64,000 nt of DNA from Anderseniella sp039978075 (GTDB taxonomy: Bacteria; Pseudomonadota; Alphaproteobacteria; Rhizobiales; Aestuariivirgaceae): contig JBDWCA010000004.1 of the NCBI GenBank assembly GCA_039978075.1, positions 1 to 64,000 on the forward strand. The letters run 5' to 3'. This document shows positions 1-8,463 of this stretch, one piece after another. The position numbers were made by a program, and so were the translations under genes. Positions within the stretch are counted from its first letter, which is position 1; every line of letters starts with the position of its first letter. Under the pieces are notes generated by a model, which saw only the letters and a list, made by a program, of their open reading frames with translations, did not search any database and was not told the DNA's origin.

Positions 1-614
1 TCCCCTGCAAACCGGGACTTTAGGAGGACGGCGTGTAAAACCAAATCACACGCATACTGTTTTCCGTCCTAAAGATGTAGAAATCAACCAACAGATACAC
101 CTCCGGTCCACTATTTTGAAAAGTGTGACATATTTGCCACACATGGCCGCTAGGGCAAATTTTCACTTTGGCAAGCGTGCCGATGCCTGACAAATCGCTC
201 ATATCCGCATAATCGCTGCAAAGCGAAGATATGTTCGCGGTCGTATTTTGGCTCAGCAATCCCTAAAAACTGCTGAATTTCACGCTCACGGACAACGATT
301 TCCACCGAGGCGTCCCTCATAGGTTCACGCTGGAACTTTGCACTGAAATCACGATTTATTCGGTGTATTGGCAAATGGCTGTATCATTCCGCAATTGTTG
401 CGTGGCGACGGTGGTCCTGTGGATGAAACTGTGTGGATAGGTGGTTTAAAACTGTTGTGAGACGGAATCAGTGCTGATTTCATTGGCTGCGAGCGATATT
501 TGGCTATTTACCAATTGATTCCTGCAGGCGACTGCGTGCAAAAAGCTGGAACTATGCCCGGGCTCCGGCAGTTCGGCTGCATGCAGAGAAACGTTGTTAG
601 TGAGAGGAATTTCC
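1..614. other. Upstream region without a supported gene
   Basis: Two overlapping minus-strand reading frames (20-259 and 150-374) occur here, but neither has a convincing ribosome binding site or a recognisable domain. The first contains a Cys-rich stretch (CPSGHVWQICHTF) that could be a decayed coding fragment. The last part (about 400-614) must hold the promoter and leader of the OmpA-like gene at 615. No tRNA-like or repeat structure was seen. Confidence 0.4.
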
Positions 615-2054
615 ATGGCGAAGAACATCCGGCTGGAATGGTTGCTGCCATGCCTGATCGTGCCTGCTGCAATGGTAGTTGCCGGTACGGCCAACGCAAC
701 TGGCGAGACCACAGGAACTGCTGGCGCAACTGCCGGACAAACTGTGGTCCAGACAGACGCTGCACCACCGCCCGCGCCAACCGTCAACAAGACATCCGGG
801 CGTTCTGTGCGTCCATCCATTACCGGAACCTGGCCGGAAGGTGATGGCAACAGGCTGACTGTCGAAATTGCCGGCAAAACCTATCAACTTGGCAAAGACG
901 GTGAACTCACCAGTGACGGCAGTGGCAACTGGACACTCAAACTCGGTAAAGATCTTTCCGACAATACCTATGACGTCGTGGTCATTGTTACGGACCAGGC
1001 CGGGACCAGTTCGGCAGACCGTGGATTTGGCGAGGTGGTGGTAGACACCTCGGCGCCTGCAGTACCAACGGTCAACACCCTGCTTACACGTCAGCGCAAA
1101 CCGGTGATCACCGGCGCATGGCCATCCGCGGAAGCTGAAAGTTTAAGTATTTCAGTGGGTTCCAGAACATATGTAGCAGGTGCCGGGGACGGTCTGGTAA
1201 CCGACGGCAACAACTGGACCCTGCGGATCAGCGAAAACATGGACGATGGTACGTATAATGTGTCGGCCAAGGCCATCAGTTCAACCGGCAGTGTTGCCGT
1301 CGACGCCAGCGACGCCGAACTGACGATAGATGCAACGCCACCTGGCGTTCCGACCGTCAACACCTATAAGTCCAAGCACCCGCGTCCACTGCTGTCAGGC
1401 ACCTATCCTGAAACCGATGCTGTCACTATGGCGGTGTCATTCGAAGGTGAAACATATGCCATGGGCAGTTCTGATCTGTTGACATCGGACGGCAAGGGCA
1501 ACTGGTCTGTGCTGACGCCGAAAGATCTACCGCCTGGCAGCTATGATGTGAAAGTTGTGGTTGCTGACAAGGCCGGAAATCAGCGCTCGGATACAACGAC
1601 AGGCGAAATTGAGATCGTGGCCCCGGAACAAGCAAAACCCACAGAGCCGGCCAGTGCTTCGCAAGCCGTGTCTGCGAGCCAGTGTCAGAGCTTATTTGAT
1701 AATGTCCTGGCAGATCAGCAAATAGAGTTCTCGCCGGGAAAATCCGGAATGCAGGGAAAAAATGAAAACCTGTTAAACAGGCTCATGGGTGTGATCAAAC
1801 AGTGCGGGAATGTGAAAATCGAAATTGGAGGTCACACCGACTGGCAGGGTCCGGGAAAATATAATCAGGAACTGAGCGAACGGCGCGCCAATGCGGTGCG
1901 AGATGGGTTGCTGGCCCGTGGAGCCAGTGCAGACAATATATCTGCAGTCGGGTATGGTGAAAGCCAGCCGATTGCCGACAACCGGACCAGAAAAGGCCGC
2001 GCAGCCAACCGGCGCACGGAATTCAAGATCCTGGAGCAGGATGGGTCCAACTGA
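615..2054 (+). CDS. OmpA-family protein with three Ig-like domains
   Basis: Predicted exported, peptidoglycan-binding outer-membrane protein of 479 residues. The ATG at 615 follows GAGAGGAA; an in-frame TTG at 594 is less likely because the signal peptide (charged MAKNIR, hydrophobic core, cleavage near ANA, about residue 27) starts at 615. Three similar repeats of about 90 residues follow (roughly 65-155, 156-255, 256-345), each with a P-TVN opening, a GxWP/GTYP motif, a GNWT/GNWS motif and a YDV/YNV motif, typical of bacterial Ig-like folds. Residues about 365-479 are an OmpA C-terminal domain with GHTDWQG and NQELSERRANAV, the diaminopimelate-binding region. The Ig repeats probably span the periplasm or face outward. 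No partner gene reveals its specific role. Two small membrane-protein genes follow on the same strand. Confidence 0.88.
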   Translation: MAKNIRLEWLLPCLIVPAAMVVAGTANATGETTGTAGATAGQTVVQTDAAPPPAPTVNKTSGRSVRPSITGTWPEGDGNRLTVEIAGKTYQLGKDGELTSDGSGNWTLKLGKDLSDNTYDVVVIVTDQAGTSSADRGFGEVVVDTSAPAVPTVNTLLTRQRKPVITGAWPSAEAESLSISVGSRTYVAGAGDGLVTDGNNWTLRISENMDDGTYNVSAKAISSTGSVAVDASDAELTIDATPPGVPTVNTYKSKHPRPLLSGTYPETDAVTMAVSFEGETYAMGSSDLLTSDGKGNWSVLTPKDLPPGSYDVKVVVADKAGNQRSDTTTGEIEIVAPEQAKPTEPASASQAVSASQCQSLFDNVLADQQIEFSPGKSGMQGKNENLLNRLMGVIKQCGNVKIEIGGHTDWQGPGKYNQELSERRANAVRDGLLARGASADNISAVGYGESQPIADNRTRKGRAANRRTEFKILEQDGSN

Positions 2055-2087
2055 ACCGATCCTGATCCAAACTGAGGGAGTTGAACA

Positions 2088-2213
2088 ATGAATGCCTGGA
2101 ATTTCAACGATGCGATGACCGTTGCCGGCCATAACTGGCACTGGCTTGCCGCTGCAATGGTGTTGGGACTGATTGTTGGCTGGGTGACATGCCGCAGTGC
2201 CGACGCACACTAG
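2088..2213 (+). CDS. 41-residue single-pass membrane peptide
   Basis: A short frame with ATG at 2088 and a good ribosome binding site (GAGGGAG, 7 bases upstream), starting 33 bases after the OmpA-like gene. The peptide has a polar N-terminus (MNAWNFNDAMTVAGHNWHW) and one hydrophobic helix (LAAAMVLGLIVGWV) followed by TCRSADAH. The layout of helix then Cys-Arg resembles the N-terminal anchor of the HhH protein at 2478 (LIGCILGCLFR), so it could be a shortened relative of that protein; this is inference. Its TAG stop coincides with the first bases of a dispersed repeat, so the repeat may have defined the present end. No homologue is recognised. Confidence 0.55.
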   Translation: MNAWNFNDAMTVAGHNWHWLAAAMVLGLIVGWVTCRSADAH

Positions 2214-2276
2214 AGCAACTTGGGTTCAAGTGAACTTGTAAAATTGCTCTAACACTCTGAAAACGGTCAGGTTTAT
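2211..2276 (-). repeat. Dispersed palindromic repeat, copy A
   Basis: Read on the minus strand it begins AAACCTGACCGTTTTCAGAG, continues with GTTAGAGCAA, an inner inverted pair around AAGTTCACTTGAACCC, and closes with AAGTTGCTCTA. It matches the copies near 26114, 31763, 44972 and 46491. The ends (TTAGAGCAA and TTGCTCTA) are inverted repeats, so the element can form a nested hairpin. Confidence 0.7.
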
Positions 2277-2477
2277 TGTCTTTGGTTGGTTCAACCGAAA
2301 CCTTCCTGATCTAAAAGAAACTGGATTTACCTGAATTTATGGGCCTGATCCGGGGGTATGCAATCAATCAGCACGTTGATGTGCTGTAATAGGTGGAAAA
2401 CTGAATTTCGTGATTTTTGACTGATACGATCAAAAATCACTCCGCTCCAGGGCGCCAGAATCAAAGGGAAATGGACA

Positions 2478-3086
2478 ATGCCGCAACTCACACTTGAACT
2501 AATGCTCTTGATGTTGCTCGCGTTTTTGATCGGGTGCATTCTGGGGTGTCTGTTCCGCACCATGTTTGCGACCGATCAATCGCCTGCAGCAAAGCCTGCG
2601 GAAACCAGTGCCGGTAAAACCGAAACGGTCGCTGCTGAGACACCTCAGCCAGCCCCCGAACCAGCGGCTGTTTCAAAAGCCAAAACAGCGCCCGAACCGA
2701 AACCGGCTGTATCGAAACCGGCAGCAACGACGGCTGCTGCGCCCGTGTCCACGGGCAAGGCGGTTCGTCCAAAGGGGTTGCCTGGTGCGCGAGATGGTAA
2801 AGCCGACAAGTTGCAGATGATTTCCGGTGTTGGTCCGAAACTGGAGAAAACACTGCACGGTCTGGGCTATTTCCACTTTGACCAGATTGCGGCGTGGGGC
2901 AAGGATCAGGTTGACTGGGTGGATGAACATCTGCGCTACAAGGGTCGAATAGAGCGGGACGAGTGGATTGCCCAGGCAAAGCTGCTTGCCGCAGACGATA
3001 TCGAAGAATTCAACAAGCTTTATGGTGCAGGTGGTTCGGCAAAGGCCAAACCGGCAAAGTCGAAGCCCGCCAGGAAAAAGAAATAG
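2478..3086 (+). CDS. Membrane-anchored helix-hairpin-helix (HhH) domain protein
   Basis: 202 residues, start ATG at 2478 behind GGGAAATGGAC. An N-terminal hydrophobic helix (residues about 5-30, with IGCILGCLF) anchors it. A long Ala/Pro/Glu/Lys linker (about 33-105) leads to a compact C-terminal domain (about 109-175) with ISGVGPKLEKTLHGLGY, FDQIAAW and KGRIERDEWIAQAK, followed by a Lys-rich tail. This is the HhH/flap-endonuclease-like domain that alphaproteobacteria attach to several unrelated proteins; the same domain forms the C-terminus of ribosomal protein S2 at 42855 in this window. HhH domains usually bind nucleic acid, but no catalytic residues are visible. The role is unknown; binding DNA or RNA near the membrane is a guess. 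Confidence 0.75.
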   Translation: MPQLTLELMLLMLLAFLIGCILGCLFRTMFATDQSPAAKPAETSAGKTETVAAETPQPAPEPAAVSKAKTAPEPKPAVSKPAATTAAAPVSTGKAVRPKGLPGARDGKADKLQMISGVGPKLEKTLHGLGYFHFDQIAAWGKDQVDWVDEHLRYKGRIERDEWIAQAKLLAADDIEEFNKLYGAGGSAKAKPAKSKPARKKK

Positions 3087-3177
3087 CTGAACTTCCGGCG
3101 TCCGACGGTGTTGGCGCAGCGAGTGCCATTTGAAGCACGTGCATCCTTTCAAAGGAAGGCAATTGCTTCGCCTGCTA

Positions 3178-5349
3178 TCAGCAGTCGGAAATCAGCGACG
3201 CGATTGTCTTCTTGCCCTCTCCACACCCTGAGGCGGGCGCGGCGGTAGTCGAAGTGCCTCCGCTCTTGCCACCCCCCCGATTAATGTCTCGAAGCATCGT
3301 GTGTTTCCGGTGTCCCAGCCGCGTACGATACACATGCACGTTCTGCATCACTTTTTGCACGTATTTCCGGGTCTCGGTGATCGGGATGGATTCAATCCAG
3401 TCAATGGCATCAACTTGCCCCTTGCGCGGGTCGCCGTACGCCTTCAGCCATTTGATGGTGTTGCCGGGCCCTGCATTGTAACTGGAAAAGCCCATGATAT
3501 AGGAGCCTTTGAACTCTTTTATCATGTCACCAAGATAAGCTTCGCCCATGGAAACGTTGAGTGAGGGTTTTGATGTCAAGTGAGCTGTCTTGTAACCGCG
3601 TAACTTGTATTGTCTGGCGATCAGCTTGCCTGTTCCCGGCATGATCTGCATGAGGCCTCTGGCACCGGCGTGACTGCCAGCCACAGCATTGAATTCGCTT
3701 TCCTGTCGTGACAGGCCCAGAATGACCGCACGTTCGACCTTGTTGTTGATGGTTTTCCAGGCCGGCACCGCATTCACGGGATATGCCCAGTTGTCGACAT
3801 CAAGTCCGATGCTGCCGAAAGCCTTGGCCAGTCTTACGGCCGCAAAATTTCCGGCATGGGTATGAATGTGGTCAATGGCGGCGGCGGCTTCGTCACGCGA
3901 TTTGATGGCTCGGGCGATCGGAAACAGGAATGGGAAAATCTGGTTTTTTCCGCCTGCACGGGCCAGCAGGTGGGCAGCGCGGAAAATCTCAACTGACCTG
4001 ACGCTTTGCTTGGCGCTGGCTGTTGCCTTGCCGGTGACAATCTTCAGCGGTTTTTTGCCAAGGCCCAGTTTTGCGAGCGACAGCTGACCATAAAACAAGG
4101 TCGGTGAGGCCGCAGCCATGCGGTAGGCTTCTTCAGCGCGGCTGTTTTCTCCCTTTGCCGCCCGGGCACGACCAAGCCAGTACCAGCCTCTGGACCGGTC
4201 GGTCCGCGTGGTTGCAGCTTCGGTGATGCGCTTGAAATGCACTGCCGCCTTGCCGGGATTTGACAATTTGCGCAGGGCATACCAGCCGGCCAGGAATTCG
4301 CCCTCGATGAACTGTTTGCCGGAACTATAACCATGAGCGGCCATCATCTTGTAAATGCCGGGCCAGTATTTCTTGTACTGAGGGCCAGCCAGATGGCGTG
4401 CGGCCAGGCGTTTTTCAACAAACCACTGATCCGGATCAACCTGGGCCGCGTGCGACTTGGGCGCCTGTTTCAGCAAGTTGTAGGCGGATGTGTGCTTGCC
4501 CTTGCGGCGCTGCCAGCGGGCATAGGCGTAAACCATGGGCGGATGATTTCGGAATTTGGCGGGCAGCTTCTTGTAGTGTGCCGGTCCGGTCTTCTTGCGC
4601 CGGATCAGGGCTTGGGCTGTTCTTGCTGCCTTGGCATGTGCCTTGGACACATATCCGGCCGCACGGATGGCCGCATTGGTCTCCTGGGCCATGACAAGCG
4701 ACCACATGCGTGCCTTGTGATCAGCCGTGCTCAACAAGTGCCTGAAATCGCTGGCGATCTGCTTTTCAAGATGGGCCGCCAGCTTTGGATCAGCCCAGGC
4801 TTTCTTTATGGAACTTTTCGCGGTCGCTTTGTCGCCGCGGGCCAGAGCCAGCCGGGCATAGGCCACATGGCCTTGCGAAGAAATCGGTGAAAAACGGTTG
4901 TAATGGCGCGCAACGGCGTCAATCGGCGTGGTTTTTCGCGCCAGTATGGCCTGTGCCATCCGGGTCAACGGCTTTGTCGCCGGCCAGTCAGGGTTGGCGA
5001 TAACGAAATTCATGATCCTGTCGGCGCCGGCATCGGTGGGGTTTTTGCGGATATAGAGCCACTCTACCGCCTTCAGTGTTGCCTGATCTTTTGACCTGGA
5101 AGCCAGATCAAAGGCATTCCGCCAGTCTTTTTTGACAGCGGCCTTGAGTGCGCGAACCGACAAGGCGTCATTGCGGGCCGGCGAGCGCGTTTTGCTGGTT
5201 GTCAAAAGCTCCTGGATGCCGGATGCATCTGCGGCATTTGACGAGCGCGCTGACGCATCATCGGCAAAGTTACCAATACCTGCCAGGCCCAGCGCACCTG
5301 CAAGTGCCGCCCGCCTGAGCGTTGAAAATCCGATAGATGTCAAATTCAT
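3178..5349 (-). CDS. slt: Soluble lytic murein transglycosylase (Slt70-like)
   Basis: Periplasmic enzyme that cleaves the MurNAc-GlcNAc bond of peptidoglycan with formation of 1,6-anhydroMurNAc. The frame is open further upstream, but ATG at 5349 has a GAGGA site just upstream and begins a signal peptide (MNLTSIGFSTLRRAALAGAL..., cleavage near DDASA), giving 723 residues. The first ~500 residues are a helical superhelix with TPR-like repeats (for example RGWYWLGRARAAKGE). The C-terminal SLT domain carries the catalytic Glu at about residue 550 in LSRQESEFN, followed by GARGLMQIMPGT and GFSSYNAGPG. It is divergent from dapA, the usual neighbour in this group, and makes a monocistronic minus-strand unit. 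Confidence 0.92.
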   Translation of the reverse strand: MNLTSIGFSTLRRAALAGALGLAGIGNFADDASARSSNAADASGIQELLTTSKTRSPARNDALSVRALKAAVKKDWRNAFDLASRSKDQATLKAVEWLYIRKNPTDAGADRIMNFVIANPDWPATKPLTRMAQAILARKTTPIDAVARHYNRFSPISSQGHVAYARLALARGDKATAKSSIKKAWADPKLAAHLEKQIASDFRHLLSTADHKARMWSLVMAQETNAAIRAAGYVSKAHAKAARTAQALIRRKKTGPAHYKKLPAKFRNHPPMVYAYARWQRRKGKHTSAYNLLKQAPKSHAAQVDPDQWFVEKRLAARHLAGPQYKKYWPGIYKMMAAHGYSSGKQFIEGEFLAGWYALRKLSNPGKAAVHFKRITEAATTRTDRSRGWYWLGRARAAKGENSRAEEAYRMAAASPTLFYGQLSLAKLGLGKKPLKIVTGKATASAKQSVRSVEIFRAAHLLARAGGKNQIFPFLFPIARAIKSRDEAAAAIDHIHTHAGNFAAVRLAKAFGSIGLDVDNWAYPVNAVPAWKTINNKVERAVILGLSRQESEFNAVAGSHAGARGLMQIMPGTGKLIARQYKLRGYKTAHLTSKPSLNVSMGEAYLGDMIKEFKGSYIMGFSSYNAGPGNTIKWLKAYGDPRKGQVDAIDWIESIPITETRKYVQKVMQNVHVYRTRLGHRKHTMLRDINRGGGKSGGTSTTAAPASGCGEGKKTIASLISDC

Positions 5350-5750
5350 GCCGTCCTCGCGCCGCCGTGAAGCCGGACACAGATACCGTGATTCTGTGGT
5401 CCGCCAGGATAGATTTCGGTCAAAAAGATCTGTGATCGTATTTTTGACCACTCTGAACAGATTAAGGCCATTAGAGCCTGCACTTCTGTCTACTTTACCA
5501 ACTAACATTGCTCACCCTGTTTTCAGGCAGCGCACACTTACTTGGCGTCATCACGACTAACCACAGATTGAGGCTGCGATGTGGCCGCATTTTGCGGGGC
5601 CGGGGATTGAACCTTTCGGTTGCCGCAACGCAGCGGCGGGTCTATGGTGCCGCGCTCACATTGGGGACATTCAGCTGCACAGTTCGTGTTTGCGCATCGA
5701 TGTCCTCAATGTCTAACGCAGTAAAGTTTACGAATTGTTGAGGTTTCGAA
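5350..5750. promoter_or_regulatory. Divergent upstream region of slt and dapA
   Basis: About 400 bases without a convincing gene, holding the outward promoters of slt (minus) and dapA (plus). A weak candidate for dapA is TTGCGC near 5690 with TCTAAC 16 bases later. tmRNA, which can lie close to smpB in some bacteria, was looked for and not seen. The nearly continuous minus frame upstream of 5349 lacks a signal-peptide-compatible start and is taken as noncoding. Confidence 0.4.
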
Positions 5751-6641
5751 ATGGACGCACGCTTTTACGGCTCTTTTCCCGCGCTTATTACCCCGTTCAA
5801 GGACGGCAAAGTGGATGAAGTCGCATTTCGCAAACTCATCGAGTGGCATATTGCGGAAGGAACCCACGGAATCGTGCCGGTGGGAACAACCGGTGAATCT
5901 CCGACGCTGAGCCATGACGAGCACAAGCGGGTCGTCGAAATCGCCGTTGAAACCGCTGCAGGCCGTATTCCGGTGATTGCCGGTGCCGGGTCAAACTCCA
6001 CAGCAGAAGCGGTTGATTTTGCCGTGCACGCGAAGGAAGCTGGTGCAGATGCGGCTCTGTCAGTCGTGCCTTACTACAACAGGCCAACCCAGGAAGGCCT
6101 GTATGAGCATTTCGCTGCCGTGGCCAGAGCCGTGCCGGAGCTGCCGGTTTTTGTGTACAATGTGCCCGGGCGCACTGTCGCGGAAATCTCGGTCGAGACG
6201 CTGGCCCGTCTTGATAAGGATTTTGCCAATATCATCGGCACCAAGGACGCCACTGCAGACCTGGCACGGCCATCACTGCAACGTCTGGCGTCAGGTGACA
6301 AATTCATTCAGTTGTCGGGTGAAGACGGAACGGCACTGGCATTCAATGCGCATGGCGGTACGGGATGCATTTCGGTAACAGCCAATGTTGCACCGCGCCT
6401 GTGTGCGGAGTTCCAGGAAGCAACACTTGCCGGCGATTATGCCAAGGCGCTTACCATTCAGGACCGGTTGATGCCGCTGCATTCAGCTCTGTTTTGTGAG
6501 ACCAGCCCGTCTCCGGTCAAATATGCGGTCAGCCTTTTGGGTCATGCACTCGAAGATGCGCGGCTGCCGATCCTTCCGGCAACCGAAGGCGCGCGTCAGC
6601 AGGTCAAGGCCGCCATGGTTCATGCCGGTCTGCTGAACTGA
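5751..6641 (+). CDS. dapA: 4-hydroxy-tetrahydrodipicolinate synthase
   Basis: Condenses pyruvate with aspartate semialdehyde, the first committed step of the lysine/diaminopimelate pathway, in the cytoplasm. The 296 residues match the family length. Visible signatures are GSFPALITPF at the N-terminus, PVGTTGESPTL, PYYNRPTQEGLYEHF, the Tyr of VYNVPGRT (about 135) and the Schiff-base Lys in GTKDATADL (about 164). It is followed 22 bases later by smpB, a common pairing in Hyphomicrobiales. Its product diaminopimelate ends up in peptidoglycan, the substrate of the adjacent Slt. Confidence 0.97.
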   Translation: MDARFYGSFPALITPFKDGKVDEVAFRKLIEWHIAEGTHGIVPVGTTGESPTLSHDEHKRVVEIAVETAAGRIPVIAGAGSNSTAEAVDFAVHAKEAGADAALSVVPYYNRPTQEGLYEHFAAVARAVPELPVFVYNVPGRTVAEISVETLARLDKDFANIIGTKDATADLARPSLQRLASGDKFIQLSGEDGTALAFNAHGGTGCISVTANVAPRLCAEFQEATLAGDYAKALTIQDRLMPLHSALFCETSPSPVKYAVSLLGHALEDARLPILPATEGARQQVKAAMVHAGLLN

Positions 6642-6663
6642 CCACCAAAGCGGGTGCCGTAAC

Positions 6664-7152
6664 ATGTCTTCCAAAAGTGGTGGTGCGAAACGGCGCTCGG
6701 GCAATCCTGTCATAGCAGACAACAGGCGTGCCCGGTTTGACTTTGAAATCATGGACAAGCTGGAAGTCGGTGTCATGTTGACCGGCACCGAGGTCAAGTC
6801 GCTGCGTGATTCGAAGGCAACCATCGCGGAAAGTTATGTCCAGGTCAAAAACGGCGAACTGTGGTGGGTGAACGCACATATTCCGGAATACAACCAGGGC
6901 AACCGCTTCAATCACGAGCCACGCCGGGTGCGCAAACTGCTGGCCCATGCCCGCGAGATTGCCCGGCTTGGCCAGGCGGTGGACCGGGAAGGCCTGACCA
7001 TCGTCCCGCTGAAAATCTATTTCAACGAACGCGGCCGGGTGAAGCTGGAAATTGCCACGGCCAAGGGCAAGAAAGTTCATGACAAGCGCCAGACGGAAAA
7101 GAAACGCGACTGGCAGCGCGACAAGGCACGACTGATGCGCGAAAAGGGCTGA
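6664..7152 (+). CDS. smpB: SsrA-binding protein SmpB
   Basis: RNA-binding partner of tmRNA in trans-translation, rescuing stalled ribosomes. 162 residues with the family motifs NRRARFDFEIMDKLEVG, LTGTEVKSLR, ESYVQVKNGELWWVN and the basic C-terminal tail (KGKKVHDKRQTEKKRDW) that folds in the decoding centre. It sits 22 bases after dapA and is probably cotranscribed. The tmRNA gene itself is not in the window. After this gene the conserved order is interrupted by an ~11.7-kb accessory block. Confidence 0.97.
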   Translation: MSSKSGGAKRRSGNPVIADNRRARFDFEIMDKLEVGVMLTGTEVKSLRDSKATIAESYVQVKNGELWWVNAHIPEYNQGNRFNHEPRRVRKLLAHAREIARLGQAVDREGLTIVPLKIYFNERGRVKLEIATAKGKKVHDKRQTEKKRDWQRDKARLMREKG

Positions 7153-7200
7153 TTTCCAAACGTATTTGCTCACCTCAACCGGTTTCCACGGAGTTTGACA

Positions 7201-8463
7201 ATGATTACCCAGAAAGCAGGTCTTCTGGACCAGGTACGGGACCGCTTTGCCCATGTGGATACGTGTCCGTTTCAGGGGCCGCGAGTGTTTTTTGAAAACG
7301 CCGGTGGAGCGCTGACTCTGAAATCCGTGGTGGATACGTCTGCCAAGTTTGCCGCCATTCCCGACAACCAGGGCCGTGATAATCCGGCTTCGCATCAACT
7401 GGTTGACGTTATCAACGCCTCCAAAGCCAGAATGCGGACCATGTTCAATGCGCCTGAAGGTCAGTTCTTTGTCGGTGAAAGCGGCACTGAGCTTTTGTTC
7501 CGTCTTATCCGTACAGCCATAGTGGGTGCAGAGCAGGGGGGCTCTGTGCTCGGCTCCACGTTGGAACACCCAGCGTCACGCAGTGCAGCGACGAAATGGG
7601 CAGATGTGACCGGCCAAGCTTACGTGGCAGTGCCGCATGATGATGCCACCGGAACCGTGACGGCGCATGACTATGCTAAGCACATGACACCGGATGTGCG
7701 GGTTGCCACGATCATACATACATCTCCCGTCACCGGCATGTCGGTTGATGTAGCAGCCGTCTCAGCCGCCATTCGTGCCGTTTCACCTGATTGTTTCATC
7801 ATTGTTGATGGCATTCAGCATGCCAGCCACGGGCATATCGACATCAAAGCCTGTGATGTGGACGGGTATGTGGTGTCGCCCTACAAGGTGTTTTCACGCC
7901 ATGGCTACGGTGTTGCGTGGGCATCGGACCGGTTGACCGCGTTGCCGCGCGAAGCCCTGATTGACGGACCGGCAGAGAACTGGGAACTCGGCACACGCGA
8001 TACCGGTGCCTATGCGACGTTCTCCGATGTGGTCGATTATTTCATATGGCTGGGTGAGCATTTTACTGACAGCGATGACCCGCGCACGCAGGTCGAGGCG
8101 GCAGCGGCTGCGATCCACGATCATGAGAAATCCCTGACGGATGCCATTCTGCACGGTGTCGGAAACCTGAAAGGCCTGGCTGAAATGCCGGGTGTGACAA
8201 TCATCGGCGGGGTCGACAATCCGGCGCGTGAGGGCCTGGTGTCGATGAACGTGGATGGTGTTGATGCACTGGACCTGGTTGCCGCGCTGAACGAGCAGGG
8301 CATTCGCACCCATGTCAGAAAAGCCGATCACTACTCCGGCAATATTCTCACACCGCTGGGCTTGCCGTCGTGCGTGCGGGTATCGCTGTGCCACTACAAC
8401 AGCGAAGGGGAAGTGTCGCAGTTCCTTGCTGCCGTTGCAGAGATCATCGCAGATCAGAGTTAG
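7201..8463 (+). CDS. Class V PLP-dependent aminotransferase / cysteine desulfurase-like
   Basis: 420 residues; ATG at 7201 preferred over the TTG at 7195 because ACGGAG lies about 8 bases upstream. The fold-type I signatures of the class V family are present: FFENAGGALTL near the N-terminus, the PLP-binding Asp in IIVDGIQHASHG and the Schiff-base Lys in VSPYKVFSRHG. It lacks an obvious catalytic-Cys loop of IscS/SufS, so housekeeping Fe-S cluster assembly is unlikely. The stop overlaps convergently by 4 bases with the lactonase gene. Association with the sugar transporter suggests a catabolic role on an amino compound, but the substrate is not visible. Confidence 0.8.
   Translation: MITQKAGLLDQVRDRFAHVDTCPFQGPRVFFENAGGALTLKSVVDTSAKFAAIPDNQGRDNPASHQLVDVINASKARMRTMFNAPEGQFFVGESGTELLFRLIRTAIVGAEQGGSVLGSTLEHPASRSAATKWADVTGQAYVAVPHDDATGTVTAHDYAKHMTPDVRVATIIHTSPVTGMSVDVAAVSAAIRAVSPDCFIIVDGIQHASHGHIDIKACDVDGYVVSPYKVFSRHGYGVAWASDRLTALPREALIDGPAENWELGTRDTGAYATFSDVVDYFIWLGEHFTDSDDPRTQVEAAAAAIHDHEKSLTDAILHGVGNLKGLAEMPGVTIIGGVDNPAREGLVSMNVDGVDALDLVAALNEQGIRTHVRKADHYSGNILTPLGLPSCVRVSLCHYNSEGEVSQFLAAVAEIIADQS

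Noticed and set aside
5350..5750. tmRNA (ssrA) near dapA and smpB
   Set aside because: The T-arm-like GGTTCAATCCCC on the minus strand near 5601-5612 does not form a paired T-stem, and no tag-peptide or acceptor pattern was found.
6604..7569. 321-codon minus-strand frame
   Set aside because: It runs antisense across the end of dapA, all of smpB and into the aminotransferase gene, and has no recognisable domain or start site.
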